From positions 670,208,640-670,272,639 of the forward strand of contig NC_133325.1 in assembly GCF_042186555.1 (NCBI RefSeq): DNA of 64,000 nt, read 5' to 3'. The translations under genes were made by a program, and so were the position numbers. This stretch comes from Aquarana catesbeiana (taxonomy: Eukaryota > Chordata > Amphibia > Anura > Ranidae). The first letter of the stretch is position 1. Every line of letters begins with the position of its first letter. This document shows, in pieces, positions 54,571-64,000 of this stretch. The notes beneath the pieces are model-generated. The model was given only the letters and a program-made list of their open reading frames with translations. It was not told the origin of the DNA and made no database searches.

Positions 54571-55395
54571 TATATTACCACAAGTATTGGTACGCCTGCC
54601 CTTACACGCACATGAACTTTAATGGCATCCCAGTCCTAGTCCATGGGGTTCAATACTGACTTGGCCCACCCTTTGGGAAGTCCGTCCACAAGGTTTAGTG
54701 TGTATGGGAATGTTTGACCATTCTTCCAGAAGTGCATTTGTGAGGTCCGGCCCCGATGTTGGACGAGAAGGCTTGGCTCGCAGTCTCCGTTCTAATTTAT
54801 CCCAAAGGTGTTCTATGGGGTTGAGGTCTGGACTCTGTGCAAGCCAGTAAAGCTCCTCCACCCTAAAATCGCTCATTCAAGTCTTTATGGACCTTGCCTT
54901 GTGCACTGGTCCAAATCATTTGGTGGAGGGAGGAGGGAGCATGGTGTGGGGTTGTTATTCAGGGGTTGGGCTTGGCCCCTTAGTTCTAGTGAAGGGAACA
55001 CTTAAGGCGTCAGCATATCAACACATTTTAGACATTTTCATGTTCCCAACTTTGGGGATGGCCCTTCCTATTCCAATATGACTGTGCACCAGTGAACAAA
55101 GCAAGGTCCATAAAGACATGGATAAGCAAGTTTGAGGTAGAGGAACTTGCCTGACCTCAACCCGATAGAACACCTTTGGGATGAATTAGAGAGAGGAGAC
55201 TGCAAGCCAGGCCTTCTCATCCACATCAGTGCCTGACCTCACAAATGCGCTTCTGGAAGAATGAGCAAAAATTCCCATAGATACACTCCTAAACCTTGTG
55301 GACAGCCTTCCCAGAAGAGTTGAAGCTGTTATAGCTGCAAAGGGTGGGCCAACTCAATATTGAGCCATACAGACTAAAACTGGGATGCCGTTAAA
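54571..55395. mobile_element. Palindromic Tc1-type transposon remnant
   Basis: Left terminus ACACTATATTACCACAAGTA. Minus-strand reading of 54620-54880 gives AQSPDLNPIEHLWDKLERRL, the Tc1 DDE C-terminal block. The plus strand at 54915-55080 gives GGGSMVWGCYSGVGLGPLVL and ASAYQHILD. The plus strand at 55090-55385 repeats the C-terminal block in opposite orientation to the first (ACCTCAACCC..ATAGAACACCTTTGGGATGA). So the C-terminal part occurs twice, inverted. The right terminus is missing and the GATA array begins there. Confidence 0.8.
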
Positions 55396-55402
55396 GTTCA
55401 CA

Positions 55403-56012
55403 TAGAGAGATAGATAGATAGATAGATATAGAGATAGATAGATAGATATAGAGATAGATAGATAGATATAGAGATAGATAGATAGATATAGAGATAGATA
55501 GATAGATATAGAGATAGATAGATAGATATAGAGATAGATAGATAGATATAGAGATAGATAGATAGATATAGAGATAGATAGATAGATATAGAGATAGATA
55601 GATAGATATAGAGATAGATAGATAGATATAGAGATAGATAGATAGATATAGAGATAGATAGATAGATATAGAGATAGATAGATAGATATAGAGATAGATA
55701 GATAGATATAGAGATAGATAGATAGATATAGAGATAGATAGATAGATATAGAGATAGATAGATAGATATAGAGATAGATAGATAGATATAGAGATAGATA
55801 GATAGATATAGAGATAGATAGATAGATATAGAGATAGATAGATAGATATAGAGATAGATATAGAGATAGATAGATATAGAGATAGATAGATATAGAGATA
55901 GATAGATATAGAGATAGATAGATATAGAGATAGATAGATATAGAGATAGATAGATATAGAGATAGATAGATATAGAGATAGATAGATATAGAGATAGATA
56001 GATATAGAGAGA
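55403..56012. repeat. GATA-type satellite with 20-bp then 16-bp higher-order units
   Basis: 55420-55860 repeats GATAGATATAGAGATAGATA (20 bp) about 22 times with near-perfect identity. From about 55860 the unit shortens to AGATAGATATAGAGAT (16 bp) for about nine copies. The six-frame open reading frames here are an artefact of the repeat. Confidence 0.95.
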
Positions 56013-57118
56013 GATATCTAACACACACACGTCATGTCTGTTAGAGATGAGGGCTAGTTCACACTGTTTTGCAGCGATTTGAGCTGAAGAGCAGTGCAGC
56101 GGGGCAGTGCGATTCAGGTTGTCACATCAAAGTTTGTTTTAGGACAAAAAAAAAAAAAAATCTATTTTAAGTGTACACTGTGACACTTAATTCATATAAC
56201 TGCACAGTGTGGTGTGTGGCTGTGCAGTTACATGGGGATTGAGCAAAGTAGACATGCTGCATTATGTCGCACCGCTCTGGAACACAGTGCAACATGGTGT
56301 TCTGGTCTGAAAATGATACATAGATAACTAATTTTTTTTCTGTGCATCATTGTAGTTACCTACAGTTTTCTATGCTGAAAAACGCAGGTAACTGCATCTA
56401 GTGCGAATTGGACATAGGTTGGTGAAAGCTGCAATGTATATGTGGCGGCTGACAAGTGGCAGGCTTGGACCGCCTGTTAGTTATGACTGCTACTGTGTAG
56501 ATAGCGCCGGGACATGGTTAGGGTTTTGTTTTTGAACTGTTTATTTTCAGAGCGCAGTACAGCCCCTGCATATAGCCTATAAATAGCACAAACAAACGCA
56601 CCACTGTTTGTCACTATATTATTGGATTAGTATCTGCGCCTGCAAAGGTTGCACACCCCGGGGAGCATTATATCCGCTACCTACCTCCTGCTCACAATAA
56701 GCATACACACAAACACATTATATATGTACACATCTAACACTTGCACACAGAGACAAAATTATTAGATATTTGTGTATGATCAGAGTTGATGTTTGCCTTA
56801 CCTTAGCCAAGCCACCTTCTGCTATGCAGGGCAGACACATACACTATGAGCTGGTTAGATTTGCTGAAAACAAAACTTGATCAACCTGAAAATTGAGTAT
56901 ATAAATAAAATCTACACTCAGCTGAAGAAAATAAAACAGTAGGAGTGGCTTTACGAGGAAACACAAGGAAGGTGGATCTATCTGCTTTTATTTCATTAAC
57001 CCCCACAGTGCAAACTCCTGTGTTTAGCCACTTGACCCCCCAGCCTTTTTACGGCACTTTTGTTTACATGTAAAAATCTGTATTTTTTGCTAGAAAATTA
57101 GTTAGAACCTCAAATTTT

Positions 57119-57180
<62 letters not shown>

Positions 57181-57430
57181 CAGAGGCCCTAAAGAATAAA
57201 ATGGCGGGTTTTGCAGTTTTTTTATGGCTCACGGTATTTGCGTAGCGGTTCTTCAAACGCAATTTTTTTGGCCAAGCTGCAGTCTTTTGAATTTTAATGC
57301 AAAAAAAAAAAAAAAAACACAATTTATAACCAAAATTTTTGGTAAAATATAAAAGAAATTAGGCCAGGTAAACAGATGCCAAACACGCTTTAAAATTTTG
57401 CACGCTTGTGCAACAGCGACAAAGCATACA
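56013..57430. other. Unrecognised sequence plus a piggyBac-like end and TA array
   Basis: 57024-57110 (TTTAGCCACTTGACCCCCCAG..) resembles a diverged piggyBac end. 57118-57173 is a TA array. 57296-57318 is poly-A. No exon was recognised. Confidence 0.45.
57118..57173. repeat. (TA)n microsatellite
   Basis: About 50 bases of TA with one phase break near 57130. Confidence 0.95.
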
Positions 57431-57432
57431 TT

Positions 57433-57928
57433 TTAAAGTGGGAGTCTGGCGACCATTCTTTTTTTTTTTTTTTTTTTAGGTCATTGAGACACTTTGCTAA
57501 CCCCAAAATAATACTCACAGTTTGGGTGTAATATTTCTGCCTCTGTCTGTTTTCGTACTGAAAAATAACTTTAAAAATGTGATGCTGGCTGTTTCCATCT
57601 TGGTTGTGGGCATGTGAAGCCCACAAGCATTGTTTTTCTGGATGCGGTGAATGCTGTTCATTCACAGCTTGTTCACAAGCATGATCATTGTTCCCGCACT
57701 GAATCTTGGGAAGCCTGACACTAAGCTCCCAGGAGACAGTGCGGCGCCGGGGAAAGGCAATAAACAAGCCTACTCCCATGGGAGGAGAGACAGGAAGTGC
57801 CACAATAAAGTACAATATAAAGGTAATTACAGCGATAAAAAATTTTTTCGTGCAGCATTTGAACATCTATGCAATTAAATGAAGGGGGTAAGATTAAGTT
57901 AAAAATTTGAGTGGAACCCCGCTTTAAT
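57433..57928. mobile_element. MITE-like repeat
   Basis: Left TTTAAAGTGGGAGTCTGGCG; right GTGGAACCCCGCTTTAA, inverted and imperfect. The AATAAAGTACAATATAAAGG near 57804 is non-coding. Confidence 0.5.
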
Positions 57929-58302
57929 ATCCATAGGTGAAGCTTTGAAGGCCTTTTGAGGTTATAGCTTTAGATTTAAACAGGAGGTCTGGCGATAGAA
58001 TTACTGCCCATGATCTGACATTCATGGTGATACCTGACATGTGTAGGATGATCACTATTTGCATGCGTGCAGGACCGATGCGCGCGTTGCCTTTGTGCCT
58101 TTGTGCACGAGCATGGGGGGAAGGAGGACTTTAAAAATGTTTTTATTTATTTATTTTATTTTTACACTCTCACTTTAATCTTTTTTTTTTTTTTATCACT
58201 TTTATTGTTTACATCCCTTGTGACAGCAATAGGCATGTGACAGGTACTCTTTATGGAGAGATCTGGGGTCTATAAGAACCGAAATCCCTCCTCTGCCCTT
58301 CG

Positions 58303-58685
58303 GACCCCTTTCACATTGAGGCAGTTTTCAGGCGTTTTAGCGCTGGAAATAGCCTCTGAAAAGCACCTGAAAAACTGCCTCCCAGTGCTTTCACACTGGG
58401 GCAGTGCACTTGCGGGAAGTTAGAAAAAGTACTGCAAGCAGCACCTTTGGGGTGGGTTGGGAGTGCTGTAAATAGCGCTCCCAAAACACCCTTGCCCAAT
58501 ACAAGCACTTTGAAAGCACCGCAAAATGGGTCTTTCTTTTTTTTTAAGGTTACATGACCTTAAAAAAAACGGCCTGCTAGTGCCCGAAAAGCTCTGCAAA
58601 AGCGTCGCTAAAACGTAGCTAAAGCACCGCAAAAACGACCACCACTTTAGTGCTGTTTTAGCGGCACTTCAGTGTGAAAGGGGTC
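58303..58685. mobile_element. MITE with GACCCCTTTCACA ends, copy 1
   Basis: Left GACCCCTTTCACATTGAGGC and right CAGTGTGAAAGGGGTC are inverted. The interior is rich in GCGTTTTAGCG/AAAACGCC-like motifs. Flanks show no clear duplication. Confidence 0.75.
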
Positions 58686-59099
58686 TAAAAGCGTTTGATC
58701 ACACCAAGATCTGTGTTTTCGAATGCTTTTGATTTTTGAAAATGGCACTATTGACATCTGGGTAAACCGGAAATGATGTCAGGTCATTGCTGCCGGGTTA
58801 CCATGGCCGAGAGCTGAACAAAGCCAGTCAGTACCAGCTGGTCACTCGGGTCTCCCGTTAAGATGGGGTATGGGTATCTTTTAGTGGTGCTCCAAATGGA
58901 AATTTTGGTGGCGAAACCAAAACGGAAAATGCAGGATGCACTTAGCTGAAACCTAAACCGAAAATGCCAGTTTTTAAAAAATATTTATATTTTTATATAT
59001 AATTGTATTATATTCAACTGTTAATTAATAACATCAGTTTAAATTAATATGAATTTATTGTTGGCACCTTAGTGCAAGAAAAGCTCAAGAAAAATGCAG

Positions 59100-59292
59100 T
59101 CTGCAGTCTCTGACAATCTCTTGTATCATGTCATCAGTCTCTAACCATCTCTTATATCATGTCCTCAGTCTCTAACCATTTCTTGTATCATGTCCTCAGT
59201 CTCTAACCATCTCTTGTATCATGTCCTCAGTCTCTAACCATCTCTTGTATCATGTCCTCAGTCTCTAACCATCTCTTGTATCATATCTGCAA
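59100..59292 (+). repeat. 31-bp minisatellite, about 6 copies
   Basis: Unit TCAGTCTCTAACCATCTCTT followed by GTATCATGTCC, with minor changes in the first and last copies. Confidence 0.93.
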
Positions 59293-59311
59293 TCTCTTAC
59301 TTAAACTTTAA

Positions 59312-59730
59312 GACCCCTTTCACACTGGGGCATGTTGCAGGCACTATAGCATTAAAAATAGTGCCCGCAAACCGTCCTAAAACAGCTGCTCCATTCACTC
59401 CAGTGTGAAAGCCCGAGGGCTTTCACACTGGAGCGTTGCGCTGGCAGGGCATCAGAAAAAGTCCTGCCAGCAGCTTCTTTGGAGTGGTGAACTCACCACT
59501 CCTCCGCCCATCCTTCCCATTGAAATCAATGGGGCAGTGCTGACATACCGCCGGCAAAACGCCACTGCGGCGGCGTTTTGCGGGTGAATTTAACCCCTTT
59601 TCGGCCGCTAGCAAGGGTTAAAACCACCCTGCTAGCGGCCGAATAGCGCCGCTAAAACGATGGTAAAGTGGTGCTAAAAATAATGCCGCTTTACCCCTGA
59701 TGCCCGGGCGCCGGCAGTGTGAAAGGGGTC
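59312..59730. mobile_element. MITE with GACCCCTTTCACA ends, copy 2
   Basis: GACCCCTTTCACACTGGGGC at the left, GGCAGTGTGAAAGGGGTC at the right. Flanked by TAA on both sides (59309-59311, 59731-59733), a three-base duplication that suits the Harbinger group. Inside, CTAGCAAGGGTTAAAACCA..CCTGCTAGCGGCC makes a second hairpin. Confidence 0.85.
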
Positions 59731-60124
59731 TAAGTGTTTGTTGAGTCAAACATGGAAATCACTGGCAGCCCCTCTATTAGAGCTATGCATAGCATACTGT
59801 ATAAGTCTTTTATAAAAACGAGGCATGTAAATACCGTTTTAGAACGATCTTTAGGCCAGTCACGTGACTCGCGGCTACTTTACATCTCTGATACATGGCT
59901 TCTGCAGGAGGAGCCGAGATCTCCTCAGCTGACGTCAGAGGATCTCACATAGCCGCTCAGCCCCTCCTGTAGTAGCCCTAGAAACCGGCCGAGAGTCATG
60001 TGACCAGCCTGAAGATCGCTCTAAAAAGATATTTGCATGTCTCGTTTTTGTAAAGACTTATACAGTGTGCTATGCCTATCTGTAATAGAGGGGTTGGCAG
60101 AGACTATGTCTCATTTTTAATAAT

Positions 60125-60435
60125 AAGGCGGGGGGGAGGGGGGACTTAGACAGAGACACAGGCACGGAGCTGACAGGCAGGGAGGAGGGGGTGAGGGGAG
60201 AGAGGAGAGCAAAGCAGGGCTGCGGATGACGGAGGGATGTACGCTGACCACGGTGGTCAGGGCTCAACAGCCCTGAATATCCTGGTCAGTGCAGAAAGGG
60301 GGATACAGGAAGTTGCAGATTCAGCCAGGTTTTTTACCTTCTAGAGAGGGGCAGATAACACAGCACAAGCTATTGAATCTGCTTTAAGGGACCAGAATCT
60401 CTATTTTTTTATTTTGGGTTAACAAACACTTTAAA
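60125..60435 (+). repeat. Dispersed repeat family, copy 3
   Basis: Shares CACGGAGCTGACAGGCAGGG, GCTGACCACGGTGGTCAGGG, AGGGGGATACAGGAAG, TCAGCCAGGTTTTTTACC and AACAAACACTTTAAA with copies at 14339 and 21656. Confidence 0.6.
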
Positions 60436-60436
60436 C

Positions 60437-61591
60437 CAGGACTTTTATTCAGGGGGAATGTGGGGGAACGCAGTTCCGGCACCTCCAGCACTGAATGTAT
60501 GTAATGGCAAGGGGTGCTGGAAGGTCTATGATGCTGACTGTTTTCGGGATCTATTTTTACATGGGGGTTTATGGTTGCTAGGGGGTGTCTTATGTTACTG
60601 AGGGGTCAATTGTTGCTGGGAGGGATCTACTGTTGAGGGAGAGGTCTATTGTTGCTTTCTTCTGGAAGATCTGTTGTTGCTGGGGTGGATCCATTGTTGT
60701 ATTTTGTAAAGGGGGGGGAATTGTTGCTGGGGCCAAACATGCCAAACTGCAAAAGCCCTCCCCCCCAAGATATATGGGCATTATGTATCAGCAAAAATCC
60801 CCCCCGCAAAAACACTGAGCACTGTCTCAACTCCAGTCCTCAGGACCCACCAACAGGCCAGGTTTGCAAGATAGCTGAAATACATCACAGGTGATATCAC
60901 TTGCTGCTCAGTAATTGCAGTATTCTAGTCTGCAACTCCCCCAAGGTAATACTTAAAATCTGGCCTGTTGGTGGGTCCCGAGGACTGGAGTTGAGAACCA
61001 CTGCCTTAGACGCTCCCCAAATTCCCCCTTCCGACACAAATTCCCCCCCAATCTTCTTGTGCCCCCCCCCTCCTCACATGATACCACAGCGCCCAAGGCA
61101 GTTGCCCTCCTGCCCTCCCCTTGTCCCGGCCCTGACTGGGGGTATAATGTTGTGTGATGGATCTATAATTGCTGGGGGATATATTGTTGCTGGGGTGGGA
61201 TCTATTGTTGCTAGGGTGGGATCTATTGTTGCTGGGGAGGGGGGGGGCTATTATTGCTGGGGGATCTATTGTTGCTGGGGTGGGGTTTTTTGTTGCTAGG
61301 GGTAGGTCTTTTGTTACTGGGTGGATCTGTTACTGCTGGGGGGGGGGATCTAATGTGCCTGGGATGGGAGTCTGTTGTTGCTGGCATCAGGGGATCTATT
61401 TTACTGCTTTTTTTGTTATCGTTAACAAATTGCATACAAATGACTTAACACCACAAAATAATACTTGGTACTGGGAGGTGGATAATGGATGGAACCAAGG
61501 GACGGTACTTGGAGGTGGGTAGTGGGGGGAGACAAGGGGTGGCTTAAAAGGGGGGAGTTCCTGCACCTATTATCTGAGAAAAAAAGCCCTG
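60437..61591. mobile_element. hAT-like element with internal VNTR and nested MITE
   Basis: Termini CAGGACTTTTATTCAGGGGG and, reversed, CAGGGCTTTTTTTCTCAGAT, with a further shared GGAAC..CAGTTCC/GGAGTTCCTGCACC region. Inside are two blocks of a loose repeat of about 21 bp with TATTGTTGCTGGGGTGGGATC (60550-60735 and 61140-61390), separated by a MITE. No target duplication is visible, so hAT assignment is by terminus only. Confidence 0.55.
60824..61001. mobile_element. MITE related to 38872-39056
   Basis: Left CACTGTCTCAACTCCAGTCC, right GGACTGGAGTTGAGAACCAC, with inner CCAACAGGCCAG..TGGCCTGTTGG. Older than the 38872 copy; no target duplication found. Confidence 0.7.
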
Positions 61592-62621
61592 GTGCCATCT
61601 ATTTTAAATATACTCTAAAAGTGAAAAAAAAGTCAGTTTACCAAAAACAGTACTCCATCTGCCCTTTCTTATAATACCATATAAAAACCAGGCAGCAAAG
61701 TAGCATAAACCAAAACAGTGTATCAATATTAATAAAATATACTAATAATAAACCCTCTACACAGTAAGTTTACATTATGATCGCACAGGACGCGTGCCGC
61801 ATTCCCGTGCTATGCAATTTTGCAGCCCATTCATTTGAATAGGCTGTGAATTGCGCCAGGGCACACAAAAAGTAAAAAAAAAAAAAAACATGCTGCACTA
61901 AATCACATGGTCTTGTGACAACACATAGCTCCCAACTGTCCCTGATTTTGAGGGACTGTCCCTGATTTAGAACAATGTCCTTCTGACCTCCTTATTTGTC
62001 CCTCATTTTAGTCTGATCTATATAATTGTATATAAAATGCACTACAGTATTTACCTTTCAAAAAGTGTTTACCCAGTGCTAAAACTGTCATCCAATTTCT
62101 AAATTGCTGCATTTGTAAATATCAAAAGCCATTATTAAAGAATAGTAGTGTTAAAAAAAAACACTTGTGAGTTTAACTTATCTTTTCTTTTGTATTATTC
62201 TCCTTTAAGGTGGCGTGGCAGGGTGTGTGTCCTATGTCTACATATGTTTGCTGATAAGTGTCCATCGTTTCCTTCTCAAAAAGTTGGGTGTTATGGTAAC
62301 ATGCGATTTGATGCCTGCAAATGCACTGCGTTTGCAATCTGCGTTTTTGGGTGCTGTTAACATTACATTGGCACCCGCATGAAGATCGCAAGGGAAGTGC
62401 ATTTTTTTTAAAGTGAAAAATTACATCTGTGAAAATTATCAGTGTTCATAAATCATCCTTCTATATTCTTTAACATCTTTAAAACGTTCCAAACATTAAC
62501 ATTGTGTTTGTTCACCACTTCAGTATAATTATCCACTCACTAGAAGTATGTGACCTTACTATTATTTCAGGTCTCATGTGCTTTTAGGGCCCTTTTCATC
62601 AGTTTTTGATGCGCTTTTGGT
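61592..62621. other. Unrecognised sequence
   Basis: Includes 61927-61990, a dispersed repeat start similar to 33541. AT-rich. No exon was recognised. Confidence 0.4.
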
Positions 62622-62945
62622 GTTTAACTGCTTCTCGTCCGGCCTATTGTAAAATGATGGCCGCACGGGTCATCCTGTTATCCTGGGAGAACATCATATG
62701 TCGTCCTCCCAGGATCATGTACTGGCCTTCTACCCAATCACAACAGATCACATAACAATTGTACATAATGAATGGCTTTGATTCATGCCATTCATTGCGT
62801 ACTATTGTGTTGATCTCTGTGATTGGTTACAATGATCACATGGTACAGATGTGGCCAATCACAGCCCATCTGTATAATGTGAGTAGCTGTGGCTAATCAC
62901 AGCTAATCACAATAGTAAACACTGAATGAATAGTTTACATTGAGA
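62622..62945. mobile_element. piggyBac-type element end
   Basis: TTTAACTGCTTCTCGTCCGGCC at the start, then inverted GATCATGTACTGG/ATGATCACATGG-like text and several GTGATTGG/CCAATCAC motifs. It runs into the MITE at 62953. No opposite end found. Confidence 0.4.
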
Positions 62946-62952
62946 AAAAAAT

Positions 62953-63420
62953 GGCCCCTTTCACACATACGGACCATTCATTTCATCAGTTCAGTCACAT
63001 CAAAACAGATGAACTATTCATCTGTTTTTCATTAGTGATCATCAGTTTTCATTCGTTTTCCATCAGTGATCATCAGTTTTCATTCGTTTTTCATCAGTGA
63101 TCATCAGTTTTTTTAATATGTTTTATCAGTGCTCGTCAGTTTTTCATCCGTGCTTGTCAGTTTTTCATCAGTTTTTTTTACATCCACTACTAATGCAAAA
63201 AATGGATGAAAACTGACCATTTGTCAATTACCATCTGTTTTTCATTCGATCTGTTTTTTTGACGGATGAAAAATAGAGCTTTTATCCATTCAAAAAAACA
63301 GATGTTGACAGAAGCGGATGAAAACGGATGCAAATGGATGATCATCCGTTGTCATCAGTTTTTCCATAGGAATGCATTGATGTCCGTTTTTCATCCGTCA
63401 ATGTATGTGTGAAAGGGGCC
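62953..63420. mobile_element. MITE with GGCCCCTTTCACACATAC ends
   Basis: Left GGCCCCTTTCACACATAC and right GTATGTGTGAAAGGGGCC are perfect 18-mers in inverted order. The interior is a run of TTTTCATCMGT/ATCATCAGTTTTCATTCG repeats. No clear target duplication. Confidence 0.85.
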
Positions 63421-63954
63421 TAAAATTCCCTGTTATAAGCAATTATAGTGTGTAAAAAAAAATCAAAAGAAAAAAAAACCTGATCCCCTCCCCAGAGTAG
63501 TACAGTGTTACTGTGTGTAAAAAAAAACAAACAAAAAATAAATTAAATTGTAAAAAAAAAAAAATAGTAAAAAAGAAATGTATTTTTCACAAAAATTGAA
63601 AAAAATTATTACTTTTTTTTTTTTTTGCATTCTGTCACCAGTCAGTGTCTTTGATCACTGCCACATCAGTGATCAAGGACACTGACTTTGGCATTGGTGA
63701 CAGTATGTAAAAAAAATAATTAAAAATGGGGAAAATGAAAATGTGAAAAAAAAAAACATTTTTTTTTATTTCTTCATTTTCCAAAAAATTGTGCCAAAAA
63801 ATTACAACTTCAAAAAACTCGCCATGTCTTTTACTAAATACCTTGGACTGTCTACTCTCCAAATGGGGTAATTTGTACTGTCCTGGCACTCTCGTGCCTC
63901 AAGAAATGGGATAGGCCGTCAGTACATCAGGTATTCCTACCTCTTGAAATTTTC
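63421..63954. other. AT-rich sequence with piggyBac-type text
   Basis: 63640-63700 holds the inverted pair GTCACC..GTGTCTTTGATCACTG and CAGTGATCAAGGACAC. 63830-63900 (CTAAATACCTTGGACTGTCT, CCAAATGGGGTAATTTG) resembles the left part of the piggyBac element at 15040. Confidence 0.45.
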
Positions 63955-64000
63955 CACATTTTGTCATGTTACAACCAAAAATGTAAATGTATTTTATTGG
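63955..64000. mobile_element. Tc1-type transposon end, cut by the window edge
   Basis: ACATTTTGTCATGTTACAACC and AAATGTATTTTATTGG match the ends of frog and fish Tc1-type elements as I remember them. Only 46 bases are visible. Confidence 0.4.

Noticed and set aside
55354..56030. 224- and 210-residue frames of Ile/Ser/Tyr/Leu repeats
   Set aside because: Pure translation of the GATA-type satellite; no start context or conserved domain.
59100..59292. Origin or regulatory array
   Set aside because: It is a simple 31-bp tandem repeat with no conserved motif pattern beyond the unit itself.

Overview
The window looks like nuclear DNA from a frog with a large, transposon-rich genome, most likely a ranid. 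The evidence is the low gene density, the long AT-rich introns, and a repeat set I associate with large frog genomes: piggyBac elements in TTAA sites, hAT fold-back elements, Harbinger-like MITEs, DIRS, Penelope-like and CR1/L1 remnants, and Tc1 fragments. The species call is inference. Nothing bacterial or viral was seen.

One real host gene is visible. It lies on the minus strand and belongs to the 3-beta-hydroxysteroid dehydrogenase/isomerase (HSD3B) family, most like type 7. Five coding exons run from 45237 down to 2602 (45063-45237, 12880-13032, 9655-9763, 4843-4942, 2602-2764). All have GT/AG boundaries and compatible phases. They encode about the first 225 residues, including the nucleotide-binding motif, the catalytic Tyr-Lys pair and the following conserved block. 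The C-terminal exons must lie to the left of the window, and a non-coding first exon is expected to the right of 45237. The first visible intron is about 32 kb and holds most of the transposons described here.

Layout: 1-2335 is piggyBac- and hAT-derived repeat sequence. 2602-13032 holds four exons separated by introns with MITEs and a solo LTR. 13.2-45.0 kb is the giant intron, with a hairpin pair, a complete but dead piggyBac (14577-18864), an L1 3' end, a hammerhead-like motif, a VNTR-bearing hAT element, a solo LTR inside a tandem array, CR1 and DIRS pieces, a Penelope-like remnant between inverted arms, and a 1.7 kb hAT fold-back element. 45.2-64 kb is upstream of the coding region. It has two adjacent hAT copies (49544-54270) with a nested Harbinger-like MITE, Tc1 remnants, a 600 bp GATA-type array and several MITEs, but no recognised host exon.

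All transposase, integrase and reverse-transcriptase reading frames seen are interrupted. I found no convincing unknown multigene system. The most interesting items are the HSD3B cofactor-site change, a 9-bp VNTR touching its first coding splice donor, hammerhead-like RNA motifs, clean insertion histories (target duplications and a paralogous empty site), and recurrent VNTRs inside DNA transposons.
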